64,000 nt of DNA from Sipunculus nudus (taxonomy: Eukaryota > Annelida > Sipuncula > Golfingiida > Sipunculidae), in assembly GCA_026874595.1 (NCBI GenBank), contig CM049309.1:55648079-55712078 (forward strand), given 5' to 3'. A program made the position numbers and the translations under genes. Below are positions 63,601-64,000 of this stretch, one piece after another. How positions within the stretch are numbered: the stretch's first letter is position 1; the number at the start of each line of letters is the position of its first letter. The notes under the pieces are model-generated. The model had not been told where the DNA came from. It saw nothing but the letters and a program-made list of their open reading frames with translations, and searched no databases.

Positions 63601-63828
63601 TTGGCATGTACACTTCTTCCAGGAGAACGACACGTTTTCTTACTTACAACTGAACACGGCACGAGCGCGAGACGTGGAGCTGCTAACCGGACTCAGCCTC
63701 TTCACCTCCGTCTCCCAGCAACAACGAATACAGATGTTGATTCATCTGGAAGAACATCTATGGGACAGAAACTCCTGGTTAGACACGGACACGTGCACTG
63801 TACATGACAACAGTAACTGTCCGGCGGG
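50318..63828 (+). CDS. ENPP: Ectonucleotide pyrophosphatase/phosphodiesterase (ENPP1/3-like), type II membrane protein, 3' end beyond window
   Basis: Nineteen exons give ~798 in-frame residues up to 63828. Seen: basic stretch and membrane anchor at residues ~1-24 ([11 protein letters not shown], as in ENPP1/3), a short Cys-containing stem with no somatomedin-B domains, the phosphodiesterase domain from ~66, and the nuclease-like domain ending [12 protein letters not shown]. Metal and nucleophile residues are Asp78, Thr114, Asp226, His230, Asp273, His274 and His388; their spacing closely follows human ENPP1 (D218, T256, D376, H380, D423, H424, H535). An EF-hand-like loop DYDADGHGD is at 670-678. 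Expected role: extracellular hydrolysis of nucleotides or other phosphodiesters at the cell surface; substrate not predictable. Odd: no stop after the usual C-terminus; the last exon adds a Cys-rich linker and a donor, suggesting another module. Start: ATG 50318 is the first ATG after the in-frame stop at 50264-50266, unless an upstream exon joins at 50285. Confidence 0.93.
50625..50795. mobile_element. Short hAT-like MITE in ENPP intron 1
   Basis: AGAAGCGGATACGG and CAGGATCCGCCTC inverted ends, flanked by TCACCTTC (50617-50624) and TCACCTTG (50796-50803). Same family as 5910-6125, sharing CATTAGTCCTC and TTGGACCCC inside. Confidence 0.65.
51575..51925 (-). pseudogene. Possible hAT-transposase-derived (ZBED5/GTF2IRD2-like) fragment
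   Basis: Minus-strand 116-codon frame with [20 protein letters not shown] and [11 protein letters not shown], loosely like the LADLAFLVDIT.HLN.LN..LQG block of ZBED5/GTF2IRD2-type domesticated transposases. Similarity is from memory and weak. The rest of intron 1 (50339-52748) has nothing recognisable besides the MITE. Confidence 0.35.
52749..52924 (+). CDS. ENPP gene exon 2 (membrane anchor and stem)
   Basis: [17 protein letters not shown], then a stem with few Cys, ending [12 protein letters not shown], the linker that precedes the catalytic domain. Donor gtgagt. Confidence 0.9.
53124..53186 (+). pseudogene. Decayed duplicate of the 5' part of exon 3
   Basis: [15 protein letters not shown] lines up without gaps with exon 3 [15 protein letters not shown], immediately upstream of the exon 3 acceptor. 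The zinc Asp is replaced by Glu and the nucleophile region is absent. Confidence 0.7.
53201..53372 (+). CDS. ENPP gene exon 3 (first zinc Asp and Thr nucleophile)
   Basis: [16 protein letters not shown] and [17 protein letters not shown]. Asp of LDGF and Thr of SKTFPN are the catalytic residues absent from the tandem units. Acceptor tttacag, donor gtaagg. Confidence 0.98.
53530..53643 (+). CDS. ENPP gene exon 4
   Basis: [16 protein letters not shown], near-universal in ENPP1-3, then WWRGDP. Donor gtaagt. Confidence 0.98.
54147..54632. repeat. 16-bp direct repeats flanking a 454-bp block in ENPP intron 4
   Basis: TAGTTGTATGTACTGT at 54147-54162 and 54617-54632. The enclosed DNA has no recognised content; it might be a retroposed insert with its target duplication. 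Confidence 0.4.
54734..54772. repeat. T-run followed by G-run in ENPP intron 4
   Basis: Roughly 17 T then a longer run of ~24 G; prone to length error and able to form G-quadruplex. Confidence 0.95.
55068..55143 (+). CDS. ENPP gene exon 5
   Basis: [20 protein letters not shown], matching the family MWLTAM...FWPGS. Confidence 0.95.
55347..55377 (+). CDS. ENPP gene exon 6 (31-bp micro-exon)
   Basis: TYPDICIIN between phase-matched splice sites (gacag, gtaaga); aligns with family FPSIYMPYN. Confidence 0.85.
56019..56142 (+). CDS. ENPP gene exon 7 (second zinc pair)
   Basis: [20 protein letters not shown] then [15 protein letters not shown]; Asp226 and His230. Homologue of unit exon a. Confidence 0.96.
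56507..56615 (+). CDS. ENPP gene exon 8 (DHG)
   Basis: [20 protein letters not shown]; 109 bp, the same as unit exon b. Confidence 0.97.
57624..57682. repeat. (TA)n microsatellite in ENPP intron 8
   Basis: About 60 bp of uninterrupted TA. Confidence 0.97.
57799..57945 (+). CDS. ENPP gene exon 9
   Basis: [20 protein letters not shown]; phase-matched, the variable insert region. Donor gtatat is weak. Confidence 0.85.
58226..58379 (+). CDS. ENPP gene exon 10
   Basis: 154 bp; [34 protein letters not shown]. Acceptor aaccag, donor gtaagt. Confidence 0.95.
59056..59125 (+). CDS. ENPP gene exon 11 (third zinc His)
   Basis: [17 protein letters not shown]; His388 matches the family zinc ligand. 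Donor gttagt is unusual. Confidence 0.92.
59557..59644 (+). CDS. ENPP gene exon 12
   Basis: [12 protein letters not shown]...[11 protein letters not shown]; the Tyr in AYG, where the tandem units have His, is as in ENPP1/2. Confidence 0.96.
59887..60074 (+). CDS. ENPP gene exon 13
   Basis: [20 protein letters not shown], end of the phosphodiesterase domain, then a Pro/Glu-rich linker and CTC. Confidence 0.94.
60883..61098 (+). CDS. ENPP gene exon 14
   Basis: [19 protein letters not shown] and [20 protein letters not shown]; homologue of unit exon h. A partial copy follows in the intron. Confidence 0.95.
61149..61235 (+). pseudogene. Decayed duplicate of the 3' end of exon 14
   Basis: GACTATATCAGCGGATACAG through TGGACAGCATACAAGC repeats the exon 14 tail and its donor region, but the donor GT has become GA. 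No acceptor. Confidence 0.85.
61383..61539 (+). CDS. ENPP gene exon 15
   Basis: [18 protein letters not shown]...FLFPP; the first half of what is exon i in the units. Confidence 0.93.
61905..61985 (+). CDS. ENPP gene exon 16
   Basis: [20 protein letters not shown] then MFRGFAD. The intron between this and exon 15 is absent in the tandem units. Confidence 0.93.
62226..62355 (+). CDS. ENPP gene exon 17 (calcium loop)
   Basis: [19 protein letters not shown] then [19 protein letters not shown], the EF-hand-like loop of the nuclease-like domain. Donor gtaggt; the exon tail is duplicated downstream. Confidence 0.95.
62375..62690 (+). repeat. Tandem copies of the exon 17 3' part plus donor region (~97 bp period)
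   Basis: AAACTGTC(C/A)ACGTGACG(T/G)CC near 62375, 62471, 62569 and a partial at 62667, each followed by CCGGCCCTCTG, loop sequence and GTCACAGAGTGA(G/A)TATTC. Copies alternate: the second and fourth repeats have the loop deleted while the third keeps DYDADGHGN, so a two-unit block was duplicated. Confidence 0.92.
63142..63277 (+). CDS. ENPP gene exon 18
   Basis: [19 protein letters not shown] and [13 protein letters not shown]; homologue of unit exon k, same start phase. Confidence 0.93.
63623..63828 (+). CDS. ENPP gene exon 19 (C-terminal signature plus inter-module linker)
   Basis: [20 protein letters not shown]...[10 protein letters not shown], where other ENPPs end, then [14 protein letters not shown] and donor gtgagt two bases into a codon. 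The unit genes stop at the equivalent of LWDRN. Confidence 0.94.
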
Positions 63829-64000
63829 GTGAGTCATATAACACCAACTAACTATAAATATCTTTGACTTACATTTTAATTTTCCCAGTGAAAGGACGCA
63901 AAGTTTTATAAATTCATATTGCGTCTTAGTATTGTTTATTAGGTAAGGGTTTTTCGTTTAATAATCACTTCATTTCTGGACTGACAAACAGTATATGCAC

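Noticed and set aside
1-64000. CRISPR arrays, operons, tRNA and rRNA genes
   Set aside because: The tandem repeats are eukaryotic satellites and exon duplications; no spacer pattern or RNA-gene signature was seen.

Overview
This is eukaryotic, intron-rich, AT-rich, repeat-laden DNA, most likely from a marine invertebrate and probably a mollusc. The reasons are short phase-conserved exons in long introns, CTGT/CCGT-rich minisatellites, hAT and Tc1/pogo-like transposons, and a non-LTR retrotransposon relic. All recognisable host coding sequence is on the + strand and belongs to one family: ectonucleotide pyrophosphatase/phosphodiesterase (ENPP, alkaline-phosphatase superfamily).

Layout. (1) 1-33867 is a direct tandem array of a ~15.43 kb unit: copy 1 at 1-15429, copy 2 at 15430-30864, and a third copy cut off after its first ~3.0 kb. 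Copies 1 and 2 are almost identical; I saw one substitution plus length changes in simple repeats. Each full unit carries eleven clear ENPP exons (called a-i, k, l), running from the middle of the phosphodiesterase domain to the C-terminal stop. The exons encoding the first metal-binding Asp and the nucleophile Thr are absent. The array breaks at unit position ~3003, just upstream of exon a. This suggests the duplicated block began inside an intron of a complete gene, so all copies except perhaps the leftmost (outside the window) are 5'-truncated. Exon j, which would carry the EF-hand-like calcium loop, is also missing or decayed.

(2) 33868-50284 has no recognisable host gene. It holds a 3.19 kb hAT element with an exact 8-bp target duplication, a 0.9 kb pogo/Tigger-like element nested in it, a ~277-bp tandem repeat, and a ~2 kb tandem segmental duplication. 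Each half of that duplication was interrupted by a different DNA transposon, so each half serves as the empty site for the other.

(3) 50285-63828 is a second, much more complete ENPP gene: 19 exons encoding a type II membrane anchor (no somatomedin-B domains), the full catalytic domain with all seven expected metal/nucleophile residues, and the nuclease-like domain with its calcium loop. It does not stop where ENPPs normally stop. The last exon ends in a Cys-rich linker like the one before its own first catalytic domain, in the same splice phase, which suggests a second ENPP module beyond the window edge.

A recurring theme is partial tandem duplication of exon edges into neighbouring introns. 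It affects exon i of the tandem unit (six decayed copies), and exons 3, 14 and 17 of the second gene.
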